Below, in pieces: positions 1 through 7,831 of a stretch of DNA of 40,923 nt. The first letter of the stretch is position 1. Each line of letters starts with the position of its first letter. The notes under the pieces were generated by a model. That model did not search any database. It saw only the letters and a list, made by a program, of their open reading frames with translations, and was not told where the DNA came from. The position numbers were made by a program, and so were the translations under genes. Source of the stretch: Gammaproteobacteria bacterium (GTDB lineage Bacteria; Pseudomonadota; Gammaproteobacteria; Pseudomonadales; Pseudohongiellaceae); assembly GCA_030828385.1 (NCBI GenBank), contig JAURCS010000023.1, positions 1-40,923 on the forward strand, given 5' to 3'.

Positions 1-1
1 A

Positions 2-769
2 GTTTCCTCTATTGGACATCAGTAGGCACAGGGACCGATCAATTCACCAACCGTGTTTAATGCCGTTTACTGTATTGCCCAGTTTTGGGATGGTCGTGCC
101 AGAGATCTCGACGAACAGGCAGGTGGACCTATTGCCAATCCGGGAGAAATGGCATCAAGCCATGAGCTGGCAGTGTCTGTGCTGCAGACTATACCCGGTT
201 ATATTGATGAATTTGCTAAAGTCTTTGGTGGCGAACCAATCACCATCGATATGGTGACAGATTCTATTGCTGAATTTGAACGCACACTAGTCACATCCAA
301 TTCCCGTTTTGATCAGTGGCTGGCTGGAGACGAAGATGCAATGACAGAATTTGAACAGGACGGTTATCGTCTATTCAAACTGACAGGTTGTGCTGGTTGT
401 CATAATGGGCCCGCTGCTGGTGGCCAGGCCTATCAGAAAATGGGCTCCTTCAATCGCTTTGAAACCAATAATCCTGCCATTGGCCGGCAAGCGGTTACCG
501 GGCTTCGATCTGATCGCATGCGTTTCAAGGTCCCCACGCTGAGAAACGTTGAACTCACTTACCCATATTTTCATGATGGCAGTGTTAAAACCCTCGAAGA
601 AGCCGTTGATACTATGGCCTGGGTACAATTGAACAGAACTTTTTCACGCACAGGAAATGAGAAGGTCGTAGCTTTTCTAAAAACTCTCTCGGGCGACCTG
701 CCACGCATTGTATTACCTATCCTGCCTCCTTCCGGGCCTGACACGCCTGCTCCCCAACCTTTCCAGTAA
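2..769 (+). CDS. Di-haem cytochrome c peroxidase (MauG/CcpA family), 3' part, in-frame amber codon
   Basis: Periplasmic di-haem peroxidases reduce H2O2 with electrons from small cytochromes. The window opens inside the gene. Frame 2 reads VSSIGHQ, stop, AQGPINSPTVFNA, then AQFWDGRARDLDEQA, all typical of the family between its two haem domains. The C-terminal haem motif CAGCH is encoded at 389-403 and the PYFHDGSVKTLEEAV segment after it is also characteristic; the first haem site would lie upstream of the window. The TAG at 23-25 falls where relatives I remember carry Trp (GH-x-W), so one G-to-A change would explain it. The sequence after it is intact; a GTG at 53 is the first possible restart but would give a headless protein. 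Either a recent pseudogene or a consensus error. The family call is firm; whether it is functional is open. Confidence 0.85.
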
Positions 770-779
770 TAATTTTATA

Positions 780-803
780 CGGCGTTCATAGATAGGGACG
801 CCG
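780..803 (+). other. Small hairpin after the peroxidase gene
   Basis: CGGCGT (780-785) pairs with ACGCCG (798-803) across a 12-nt loop, 11 bases after the stop codon. No T-run follows, so it is a weak terminator or processing hairpin at best. Confidence 0.25.
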
Positions 804-854
804 CTTGATCCCTTTGCTATCATATTTCATGATTTCAACACGAGGGAAAAGTGT

Positions 855-1490
855 ATGTCTGTTGAAGAAAAACAAGAAAAAACTGTCATGGAAGTGTTTA
901 GTGATTATGTCTGCCCCTGGTGCTACCTGGCCAGTGCCGTAATTGAAAAAATCGAACAGAGTCACGACATAGAAATTCGCTGGTCACCCTTTCCTCTTCA
1001 TCCTGATACACCACAAGAAGGACTTTTACTGTCTTCATTCCTTGGCCCCAATCTGGATGATGTGCATGAGCGCCTCTATGGCATCATGGATGAACTGGGA
1101 CTGCCTCACCACTCTGATAGAACCATGACCTATAACAGCCGTCTCGCCCAGGAACTGGGCATGTGGGCAGACACACAGCCCGGCGGCAAAGCCTTGCATA
1201 AGCAGCTTTTTAATACTTACTTTGTCGAAGACCAGAATCTGGCCAAAAAAGAGGTACTGCTTCAGGCTGTTGAAAAAGCCGGTCTTGAAGTCGTGAAAGC
1301 CGAACAGGTAATCGACGAAAGAAGTTTTAGCGACCAGGTAGATGAAGCATGGAAGCGTGCCAGACAATTTCAGGTCACCGGCGTGCCCAGTTTTATATCA
1401 GGCAGCTACGCCACCACTGGCTATCATCCCTACCAGGAACTGGCCAAGTTTATTGAATATGTTGAGATGCAGAAAGCCCGGGGGGCTTGA
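855..1490 (+). CDS. DsbA-family (FrnE-like) thiol-disulfide oxidoreductase
   Basis: The 211-residue protein has a thioredoxin fold of the DsbA/FrnE type. The active-site motif CPWC lies at residues 20-23 (DYVCPWCYLA), and the cis-Pro region is GVPSFI near residue 175. There is no signal peptide, so it is probably cytoplasmic, like FrnE and 2-hydroxychromene-2-carboxylate isomerase relatives. FrnE proteins of this length are dithiol oxidoreductases; the substrate cannot be told from sequence. ATG at 855 is preceded by GAGGG at good spacing; a GTG at 851 is possible but less likely. It lies 85 bp after the peroxidase gene in the same direction, so the two may be co-transcribed. Its stop codon is followed within a few bases by a repeat array. 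Confidence 0.88.
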   Translation: MSVEEKQEKTVMEVFSDYVCPWCYLASAVIEKIEQSHDIEIRWSPFPLHPDTPQEGLLLSSFLGPNLDDVHERLYGIMDELGLPHHSDRTMTYNSRLAQELGMWADTQPGGKALHKQLFNTYFVEDQNLAKKEVLLQAVEKAGLEVVKAEQVIDERSFSDQVDEAWKRARQFQVTGVPSFISGSYATTGYHPYQELAKFIEYVEMQKARGA

Positions 1491-1496
1491 AGATCG

Positions 1497-1693
1497 GATA
1501 AAAGAAAAAAGATAAAGGATAAAGGTGTTCAGCGTGTAGTAGATCTCAGGAATGGTTTTTTATTTGGGAAGCGACGCTGCGGTCATGTCGGATGACGGTC
1601 CTGCGGACCTTATCCGACCTACAATGCTTGAATATCTAACCAGCATCCCAGCCTTCAATGGTCGCCTTTTTCCTTTATCTTTTTTCCTTTATC
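1497..1693. repeat. Inverted pair of GATAAAG-type arrays enclosing a REP element, between convergent genes
   Basis: The left arm (1497-1525, purine strand GATAAAG/GGATAAAGG units) and the right arm (1665-1693, CCTTTATC units) are complementary at 27 of 29 positions by my count, so a transcript from either side could form a very long hairpin. The left arm starts 6 nt after the stop of the DsbA-like gene, and the right arm runs into the TAG stop codon of the M48 protease gene on the other strand. Between the arms lies a REP-like palindrome (1587-1622). A role as a bidirectional terminator is inferred. Confidence 0.8.
1587..1622 (+). repeat. REP-like palindrome, copy 1
   Basis: GTCGGAT at the left pairs with ATCCGAC at the right, with an inner GGTCC-tgc-GGACC stem; it ends in the asymmetric tail CTAC. 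The layout matches enterobacterial REP (PU) sequences, which also end in CTTATC-CGGCCTAC. Confidence 0.85.
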
Positions 1694-3255
1694 TATTGAG
1701 TACTGGCGCCAATCACGTTTGCGTGCATCTGTTCGTCACTCCACAACTGACCCTCGGGAAAACGTAAACCCGTACTGACATCCACATAGCTGTTTGCCGG
1801 CAGGGAACTGACAATCTGGCTTTGTTGACCCAACCTGTTTCCGAGTACCGCCGAAAACTCTATCCTGGTATTGGCAACGTCAATATTACTGTTATTGAAC
1901 ACACGACCCAAAATGCGACCATCAGCATTAGCAAACATTCGCACGCTGATATAGTTTTCCGGGTTATCCTCCAGATCAAGTCGCGTAAAACTCAAGCTTG
2001 CTTCCTGCCCTACTCTACCCTGGGCCTGCGCTGCCTGATTAAAATATTGCTTGGCCAGGATCCTGTCATTATCTACCAGCGATAGCTTACCTAGTTCATT
2101 CATCGCAATGGCCGTTGGCAGAAGACGCGCACTGGATTCAAGGTCAGCCCTGGCCTGAGTGCGCTCGCCCAATCTGGCATAAGCGACTCCGCGTCCCAGG
2201 TAATAGTCGTAGTAATTGTCATCATTGTTGATGGCTGCATCATAGGTATTGATGGCAGTACGGTACTCCCTCTGATTTAGCAGAATATCCGCTTTCAGCC
2301 CTTTAAAACGCGCTTCCCGGGGTACCATATTGATTGCCGCATTCAGATTGAGCAGGGCTATATCCAGTTCACCATCGGCAATGGCGAGCTGGGCTTCATC
2401 AAAAAGATCGTAGGCTTCCGAATTTTTTTCCAGAAAGGCCATTGCCTGCTGGTAGCGCACCTCTCCAGTTTCCAGATCAATACCCTGCAACTGTGGCATC
2501 AGTTCATCAACCAGCGCCTGATTATTGATAACCCGTTCCTGTGAAGGGGGATGGCTGGCAAAAAGGCCATCAATCCACCCGGGATTATTGCCTTCTGACA
2601 ATCTGACAAAGGTCTGTTGCAAACTCACCGCAGCACGGGGATCGTAGCCGGCTGCAACCATATACTGAATGCCGTAATAATCTGACTCTCTTTCAGCTTC
2701 TCGACCATAGCGCGTGGTAATTAATTGCGCACCCAATTGAGAGGCTCCAACTATGTAATCACCATAGTCATTATCCTGAAGCGCAATGGCACCTACTGCC
2801 AACACGCCTTGTAACAAAGTTCCTCGGGTCATGGCCTGGGCGCCATGCCCGGCGGCGGCATGAACTACTTCATGGCCCAGCACAGCGGCCAGTTCTGCCT
2901 CACTTTTCAGTTCAGTCAGCAAACCTCTGTTAACGGCAATTTTGCCTCCAGGCAAGGCCCAGGCATTGGGAACAGAATTATTCAGAACCACAAATTCATA
3001 ATCCAGTGGACGATCACTGACTGCTGCAATACGCTGTCCCACTGTATTCACGTAATCACTAAGTGTCTGATCAACCGTAAACTCACCACCCTGGCTTTGC
3101 TGGGAAGGTCCATACTGCTGCTCGCCAATGGCTCGTTCCTGAGCCTCTGAAACCAGCGAGATTTCATTGCGCCCGGTGACCGGATTGACAGCACAGGATG
3201 TAATCACTGCACTTAACAACAGTATGAAAAATGGAGAATAGAATTTTAATTGCAT
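1693..3255 (-). CDS. M48-family zinc metalloprotease lipoprotein with TPR region (BepA/YfgC-like)
   Basis: The 520-residue protein starts with a signal peptide and a lipobox (VITSC), so it is likely a periplasmic lipoprotein. The zinc-protease motif HEVVH is at residues 128-132, and a downstream ERESDYYG segment supplies the third ligand. The C-terminal half contains repeated helical TPR-like segments. This is the layout of BepA-type proteases, which degrade or help assemble outer-membrane beta-barrels. The start at 3255 is chosen because GGAGG lies 9 nt upstream; a longer frame to 3294 lacks a site and would bury the signal peptide. The stop codon lies at the edge of a repeat array shared with the convergent DsbA-like gene. 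Family very likely; exact substrate unknown. Confidence 0.9.
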   Translation of the reverse strand: MQLKFYSPFFILLLSAVITSCAVNPVTGRNEISLVSEAQERAIGEQQYGPSQQSQGGEFTVDQTLSDYVNTVGQRIAAVSDRPLDYEFVVLNNSVPNAWALPGGKIAVNRGLLTELKSEAELAAVLGHEVVHAAAGHGAQAMTRGTLLQGVLAVGAIALQDNDYGDYIVGASQLGAQLITTRYGREAERESDYYGIQYMVAAGYDPRAAVSLQQTFVRLSEGNNPGWIDGLFASHPPSQERVINNQALVDELMPQLQGIDLETGEVRYQQAMAFLEKNSEAYDLFDEAQLAIADGELDIALLNLNAAINMVPREARFKGLKADILLNQREYRTAINTYDAAINNDDNYYDYYLGRGVAYARLGERTQARADLESSARLLPTAIAMNELGKLSLVDNDRILAKQYFNQAAQAQGRVGQEASLSFTRLDLEDNPENYISVRMFANADGRILGRVFNNSNIDVANTRIEFSAVLGNRLGQQSQIVSSLPANSYVDVSTGLRFPEGQLWSDEQMHANVIGASTQ

Positions 3256-3390
3256 CAAAAGAGTCCTCCGATAATTACCTGCAAAGTCTGGCAACCAATA
3301 GCCAGTGAATAGGCTCTGTTTTTAATCAAGTAAGTTTATCAGCAGTGCCCAGCCTGTCACGACTTCCAGACTACCCTCTGACCCTTGCTT

Positions 3391-4140
3391 TCATCCGGTA
3401 AAATAACGTACCACCAGCCAGAATCCCGCCAGAGCAGTTAATGAAAGCACGATACGGTTAAACCATTGCTGGGATATCCATTCGAGGAACTTCTTTCCCC
3501 CAAGCGCCCCCAGCAGTACCAGTGGCGCGGTCAGCGCCACAGAACCCAGGTACTGCATATGAAATATACCCTGCCCCAGAAAAATAGGAATTTTCGCTAC
3601 ATTAACGAACAGAAAAAATATTGAGCCTGTCCCCACGAAAGCTTTCTTGTCCAGTTTCAGCAATAGAAAGTACAGCGACAATATCGGGCCGGCAGCATTG
3701 CCAATGGTGGTAGCAATACCGGCAAGCAAGCCGGAACCGGATCTTACACTGCCAGGGTGTTCAAGTGCCCATTGGGTCAAACGGGGACGCAAAGGCTCCA
3801 GTGATACCAGAACAAGGACAACCACGCCCAGAGTCAGACCGAGATTTTCGTTATTCAAAAAGGCCAGCAATATCCCCCCCAGAATCACACCCGCCAGCAC
3901 TGGCAGCATCATTTTTTTCAGTTCCTGCCAATGGGCAAGCCGCCAGTACAGAGTAACGGCAACCATATCACCTACCAACAGGTACATCAGGGTAATACCA
4001 AGGGCATCACGCGGAGGGAACATCAGGGCAACAGAGGCAGTAAGCAAGGTCCCAAGTGAGGGCATTCCTGCTTTGATAAATCCGGTAAAAAGAGCCACCA
4101 GGCAAAGCAGGAGAAGCGATTCAATGGGGAGTAAGGGCAA
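3391..4140 (-). CDS. TauE/SafE family permease (sulfite/organosulfur exporter family)
   Basis: This 249-residue polytopic protein has about eight hydrophobic segments and the family pattern of two related halves: an N-terminal GFIKAGMPSLGTLLT segment and a central ATTIGNAAGPILSLY segment. TauE/SafE members move sulfite, sulfonates or other small anions across the inner membrane, but specificity varies widely and cannot be assigned here. The start is a TTG at 4140 with a GGGA upstream; no better start leaves the first segment intact. It begins 11 nt after the stop of the DUF6152 gene on the same strand, so the two are probably one operon. Confidence 0.85.
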   Translation of the reverse strand: MPLLPIESLLLLCLVALFTGFIKAGMPSLGTLLTASVALMFPPRDALGITLMYLLVGDMVAVTLYWRLAHWQELKKMMLPVLAGVILGGILLAFLNNENLGLTLGVVVLVLVSLEPLRPRLTQWALEHPGSVRSGSGLLAGIATTIGNAAGPILSLYFLLLKLDKKAFVGTGSIFFLFVNVAKIPIFLGQGIFHMQYLGSVALTAPLVLLGALGGKKFLEWISQQWFNRIVLSLTALAGFWLVVRYFTG

Positions 4141-4151
4141 GTGGATCCCGT

Positions 4152-5162
4152 TTATTTCAGTTGTTCAGGAATACAACCGAAGGGCTGGATATCCAGAGTT
4201 GAGGGTCGGTACTCCCTGGTGTAGTTGGGGAAATCACGGCTGAAAAAGGCATCATCATAGTGATCCATGGACATCACCAGTCGATTGCGTTCCTGATCCA
4301 GAGAAAGTCTTTCCACTGTCCTGAGTTGGTCGGAATGCAGGAGGCCACGCATGGGTTGTCCTTCAGCAGTAACAAACTGGTTTAACACCCCTTGAGTAAA
4401 TCGACCTGTTTCAATCACCAGCGTGTCATCTTCAAAGTGGCCGATGGAATATCCCAGTATGCTGGGTTCCGCATCCAGCGGGACGGCATCCTGATTCATA
4501 TGAATTATGCGTTTTGCATCCATCCATTCATAGCTGATCACCACATCATCACCCTGGCGCGTAATGGCCAAAGGGGTGCCGGGTGCGCCCCAGACACGAC
4601 GGATTGCTACCGGCTCACAACGATAAGTTGGGTCGTCTGTGAACGGGTTATATTGTGCTACTGCAGCTTTGCCTTCAGGCGTTAAAAAATCCATCATGAA
4701 CTGCGGGCCACTGGTAGCAAACCCGCCTGGTAAAAGCATCCAGGTGCCAAAGATCGAATCACGCTGCTCTTCCTGACTGGAGACTTGCCCCCGGGGACCA
4801 TTAACACTGAGTTCGCGCCCATCTTCCAGGTAGACCACGTCGAAAAAACACATATTCGGATCGCGGCGATGCTGCGATCCGGAGATCCCAATTCGTGTTC
4901 CCGGAGCCAGCATTTCCGGTGTTATGCCATTTCGCGCAAGTTGGGTAAAACCATGGGATTCACAGCGCCAGTCTGTGACGCGACCACTGGCATCTTCTGC
5001 CCGAATATTCAGATAGGCATGGGGATTACGCCGCTCATATTCAATGATGGTACCCGAAATGGATACCGGTTTGTCTGCATCAAAATGTGGCGCAAAACTG
5101 TGGTGAGCCGAGGTCAGTAATGGCAATAAAGTAGTGATAACAAAAAGGATGAATTTTTTCAT
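4152..5162 (-). CDS. Secreted DUF6152-type protein, function unknown
   Basis: The 336-residue protein has a clean signal peptide (MKKFILFVITTLLPLLTSA) followed by HHSFAPHFD. The first about 110 residues read GTIIEYERRNPHAYLNI and TDWRCESHG, the pattern of DUF6152 proteins, which are secreted proteins of unknown role often found near quinoprotein or sugar-oxidation genes. The remaining part contains a conserved-looking region RRVWGAPGTPLAI and IETGRF but no catalytic motif that I recognise. Histidines directly after the signal peptide could bind metal; that is a guess. It is the first gene of a unit with the TauE/SafE permease. Confidence 0.65.
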   Translation of the reverse strand: MKKFILFVITTLLPLLTSAHHSFAPHFDADKPVSISGTIIEYERRNPHAYLNIRAEDASGRVTDWRCESHGFTQLARNGITPEMLAPGTRIGISGSQHRRDPNMCFFDVVYLEDGRELSVNGPRGQVSSQEEQRDSIFGTWMLLPGGFATSGPQFMMDFLTPEGKAAVAQYNPFTDDPTYRCEPVAIRRVWGAPGTPLAITRQGDDVVISYEWMDAKRIIHMNQDAVPLDAEPSILGYSIGHFEDDTLVIETGRFTQGVLNQFVTAEGQPMRGLLHSDQLRTVERLSLDQERNRLVMSMDHYDDAFFSRDFPNYTREYRPSTLDIQPFGCIPEQLK

Positions 5163-5240
5163 TGTTTACCCCGTCAATGAAAAGCTGATAAATAATGCTG
5201 AAATATAGGCTTTCCTGAATTCTCAGACAAGGCCGGACAA

Positions 5241-5273
5241 GAAAAAGGCGCTATGATGCTTATCAGAGCGCCT
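5241..5273 (-). terminator. Rho-independent terminator of the PEBP-like gene
   Basis: On the minus strand AGGCGCT and AGCGCCT form a perfect 7-bp stem around a 14-nt loop, followed by TTTTCTT. It lies 24 nt after the stop codon of the PEBP-like gene and separates it from the DUF6152 gene. Confidence 0.85.
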
Positions 5274-5297
5274 GTTCCTGATTCAAAAACGCTTTTT

Positions 5298-5855
5298 TTA
5301 TTCTGGTTGGGCGTTAGCGTAGCGGCCCACATAAGCGGCCTTGGCTACTACCTTGCCTTCCATTGCCGCCATCAATTCACCGCGGCTGGCACCTTCGGCA
5401 AGATCAAGATCTTCATTCAGGGCATAAAATTCAAAGACATAGTGATGGAAGCGATCCCTTAAAGGCGCCCCGGAGCCCATATATGAAGCCTGCCCCCGGA
5501 TATTACTTCCCTGTACACTGCCTGCAGGCAGAGAGCCTTCAGGGATATCACGGGAATAGATATTCCATGCCAGCCAATGCGTCACATCGCCTGTGCTACC
5601 GCCAATTGCTACTTCGATATCATGAAAAACAATGGCAAAACCCACAGTTGTTTCCGGTGCTCCAGTGATAGAAAAATTTGGCTGAACATTATCACCATGA
5701 GAAGTGTATTTGATTGGAATAATACCGCCATCTTCAAAGGCATTACTGGTTACCTGCATGTTGGGTAGCTGAAAACCCTGTGCCGAGGCCTGTCCAATAC
5801 CGAATGTTGCAATAGCAAAAACGGATAAAATTAAGTGAATAAATTTGGTGCGCAT
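5298..5855 (-). CDS. Secreted YbhB/YbcL family (PEBP/Raf-kinase-inhibitor-like) protein
   Basis: The 185-residue protein has a signal peptide ending in GQASA and a PEBP core: KYTSHGDNVQPNFSI, VTHWLAWNI and a late HHYVFEFYALN segment. Bacterial PEBP proteins are small ligand-binding proteins whose physiological role is largely unknown. The start at 5855 has AAGGAG at ideal spacing; the open frame extends 18 codons further upstream but has no site there. It stands alone, closed by a good terminator, and its leader contains a 12-bp perfect inverted repeat (5894-5922). Confidence 0.87.
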   Translation of the reverse strand: MRTKFIHLILSVFAIATFGIGQASAQGFQLPNMQVTSNAFEDGGIIPIKYTSHGDNVQPNFSITGAPETTVGFAIVFHDIEVAIGGSTGDVTHWLAWNIYSRDIPEGSLPAGSVQGSNIRGQASYMGSGAPLRDRFHHYVFEFYALNEDLDLAEGASRGELMAAMEGKVVAKAAYVGRYANAQPE

Positions 5856-5893
5856 AATTAACTCCTTGAAAAAACCATAAGCCCTGAATTTGT

Positions 5894-5922
5894 ATGAAAA
5901 GCTTTCCAATAAAGCTTTTCAT
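5894..5922. promoter_or_regulatory. Perfect 12-bp inverted repeat upstream of the PEBP-like gene
   Basis: ATGAAAAGCTTT and AAAGCTTTTCAT flank a 5-nt spacer. It lies 38 bp upstream of the PEBP-like start codon. No T-run follows on either strand, so an operator or a 5'-leader hairpin is more likely than a terminator. Confidence 0.5.
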
Positions 5923-6139
5923 TAAAATCAGGGACAGGGATGGTACAACGTAAAGGGAATAAATAATACAGCATCTTCGTGCCGTAAAATTTATTCGCAG
6001 CTCCCTGTCTGACTCCATATCCCTTGAATAGTTCCGGCGCCCTGAACTCATAAAATCAGGTTTGTGGTTTCCCTACAGCCCTTTATGATTTAATCAAATA
6101 TCTGATGATTCCAGTAATAAGCCCGGAGTGATTTTAATA

Positions 6140-7723
6140 ATGACCGTACATCGGATTTTCCTGTTGTTTTGTGTACTGGGACCCTTGGCAGTAATTGCCC
6201 TTGGCAGTTTTTCGCCACTGTTTAATCTACTCTGGTTACTGGTCATTCCGATTATTGCGACCGGCGTCTATGACATCGTTCAGACCAAACGCACAGTTCT
6301 GCGCATTTACCCCGTGATTGGTCACATCCGTTATCTTTTTGAATTTATTCGACCGGAAATCCAGCAGTATTTTGTTGAATCAGACCTCAACGGCACCCCC
6401 ATGCCGCGTGAATGGCGCAGCCTCGTGTACCAGCGTGCAAAAAAACAAAACGACACCCGCCCCTTCGGCACTATTCTGGATACCTACAAAAATGGCTATG
6501 AATGGATTAATCACGCCATGACCCCTGTTCATGTCCCACCCGACACTTTACGCGAGGGATTTGGCGAGGTGAATTGCAGCAAACCTTACTCGGCTTCCAC
6601 CCTGAATATTTCTGCCATGAGCTATGGTTCCCTGAGTAAAAATGCCGTAATGGCGCTCAACCGTGGCGCCAAAATGGGCAGCTTTTTCCAGAATACCGGT
6701 GAAGGTGGCCTGACAGACCATCACCGTAAATATGGCGGCGATATTGTCTGGCAAATCGGTACCGGTTATTTTGGTTGCCGGGATGACCTGGGTCATTTTG
6801 AGCCTGAATTATTTCAAGAGAAAGCGCGCGAAGAGCAGGTAAAGATGATCGAGATCAAAATATCCCAGGGCGCCAAACCCGGCCATGGCGGTATCTTGCC
6901 GGCAGCTAAAGTGACCGAAGAAATTGCCAGCATCCGTCATGTTAAGATCGGTGAAGATGTAATTTCTCCCCCCCATCACACAGTCTTTTCGAATCCCGAA
7001 GGATTGCTGAAGTTTGTCAAGCAGCTCAGGGAAATGTCCGGTGGGAAACCGGTAGGCTTTAAATTATGCCTTGGCCGTAAGCATGAATTCCTCGGTATTT
7101 GTAAAGCCATGCTGGATACCGGCATAACCCCGGATTTCATTACTGTGGATGGTGGCGAAGGCGGCACCGGTGCTGCGCCTATCGAGATGACCAATGCCGT
7201 TGGCGCACCTGTACGTGAGGGACTTCATTTTATCAGCAATGCCATTCGTGGTATTGGTCTGCAGGAGCAGATAAAAATTATCGCCGCGGGAAAGATGTTA
7301 TCGGCCTATCACATGGTAAGGCGTGGGGCTCTTGGGGCAGACACAGTGAATTCCGCCCGCGGCATGATGTTTGCGCTCGGCTGCATTCAAGCCCGCCATT
7401 GTAATAATGATTCCTGTCCTACCGGTGTCGCCACGCAAAACCCGGCGCGCTATAAAATGCTCGATGTGACGGATAAAGGCGTGCGAGTATTTAATTATCA
7501 TCAGGCAATGATAGCCGCGCTCGCCGAACTGCTTGGGCAACTGGGCGTAAATTCGCTAGCAGACGTAAAACCCTTTCACATTAATCGCCGCGTCAATCAA
7601 CACACGGTAGAAACCTACGAAGCGTTTTACCCGGAAATGGAACCCGGCTTTTTGCTCAATGATGCCAAGATCCCCCAGAGCTGGGAGAAGGATTGGGACA
7701 GATGCGCCAGCGGACGCTGGTAA
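6140..7723 (+). CDS. FMN-binding glutamate-synthase-family protein, membrane-anchored
   Basis: The 527-residue protein has two N-terminal membrane segments and then a domain like the FMN/Fe-S half of glutamate synthase (GltB). The [3Fe-4S] cysteines fit the GltB spacing at residues 415, 421 and 426 (CIQARHCNNDSC, then PTGVATQ), and the FMN-barrel segment TVDGGEGGTGAAP is present. There is no glutaminase domain, so it is not a full glutamate synthase; stand-alone members of this family have no settled function. ATG at 6140 is preferred over GTG at 6128, which overlaps the GGAG site. It is convergent with the PQQ dehydrogenase gene; the stop codon is followed directly by a short repeat array. 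Confidence 0.88.
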   Translation: MTVHRIFLLFCVLGPLAVIALGSFSPLFNLLWLLVIPIIATGVYDIVQTKRTVLRIYPVIGHIRYLFEFIRPEIQQYFVESDLNGTPMPREWRSLVYQRAKKQNDTRPFGTILDTYKNGYEWINHAMTPVHVPPDTLREGFGEVNCSKPYSASTLNISAMSYGSLSKNAVMALNRGAKMGSFFQNTGEGGLTDHHRKYGGDIVWQIGTGYFGCRDDLGHFEPELFQEKAREEQVKMIEIKISQGAKPGHGGILPAAKVTEEIASIRHVKIGEDVISPPHHTVFSNPEGLLKFVKQLREMSGGKPVGFKLCLGRKHEFLGICKAMLDTGITPDFITVDGGEGGTGAAPIEMTNAVGAPVREGLHFISNAIRGIGLQEQIKIIAAGKMLSAYHMVRRGALGADTVNSARGMMFALGCIQARHCNNDSCPTGVATQNPARYKMLDVTDKGVRVFNYHQAMIAALAELLGQLGVNSLADVKPFHINRRVNQHTVETYEAFYPEMEPGFLLNDAKIPQSWEKDWDRCASGRW

Positions 7724-7726
7724 AAA

Positions 7727-7815
7727 AGTCGCAAGTCGCAAATAATGATGTTTCGTAAGGTACAGCCGTCAAGCTTTCCCTGAAACTTTTCTTGAGACTT
7801 GTAACTTGTAACTTG
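7727..7815. repeat. Inverted pair of ACTTG-type arrays between convergent genes
   Basis: AAGTCGCAAGTCGCAA starts 4 nt after one stop codon, and GACTTGTAACTTGTAACTTG lies about 50 nt later in opposite orientation, just before the convergent stop at 7834. The arms are partly complementary. Same repeat family as at 20401, 33490 and 40377. Confidence 0.6.
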
Positions 7816-7831
7816 TCTCTGCCCGCAGGGC

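Noticed and set aside
1552-1767. 71-residue frame beginning in the spacer and running into the M48 gene
   Set aside because: It is made of the REP palindrome and the repeat array and has no coding character.
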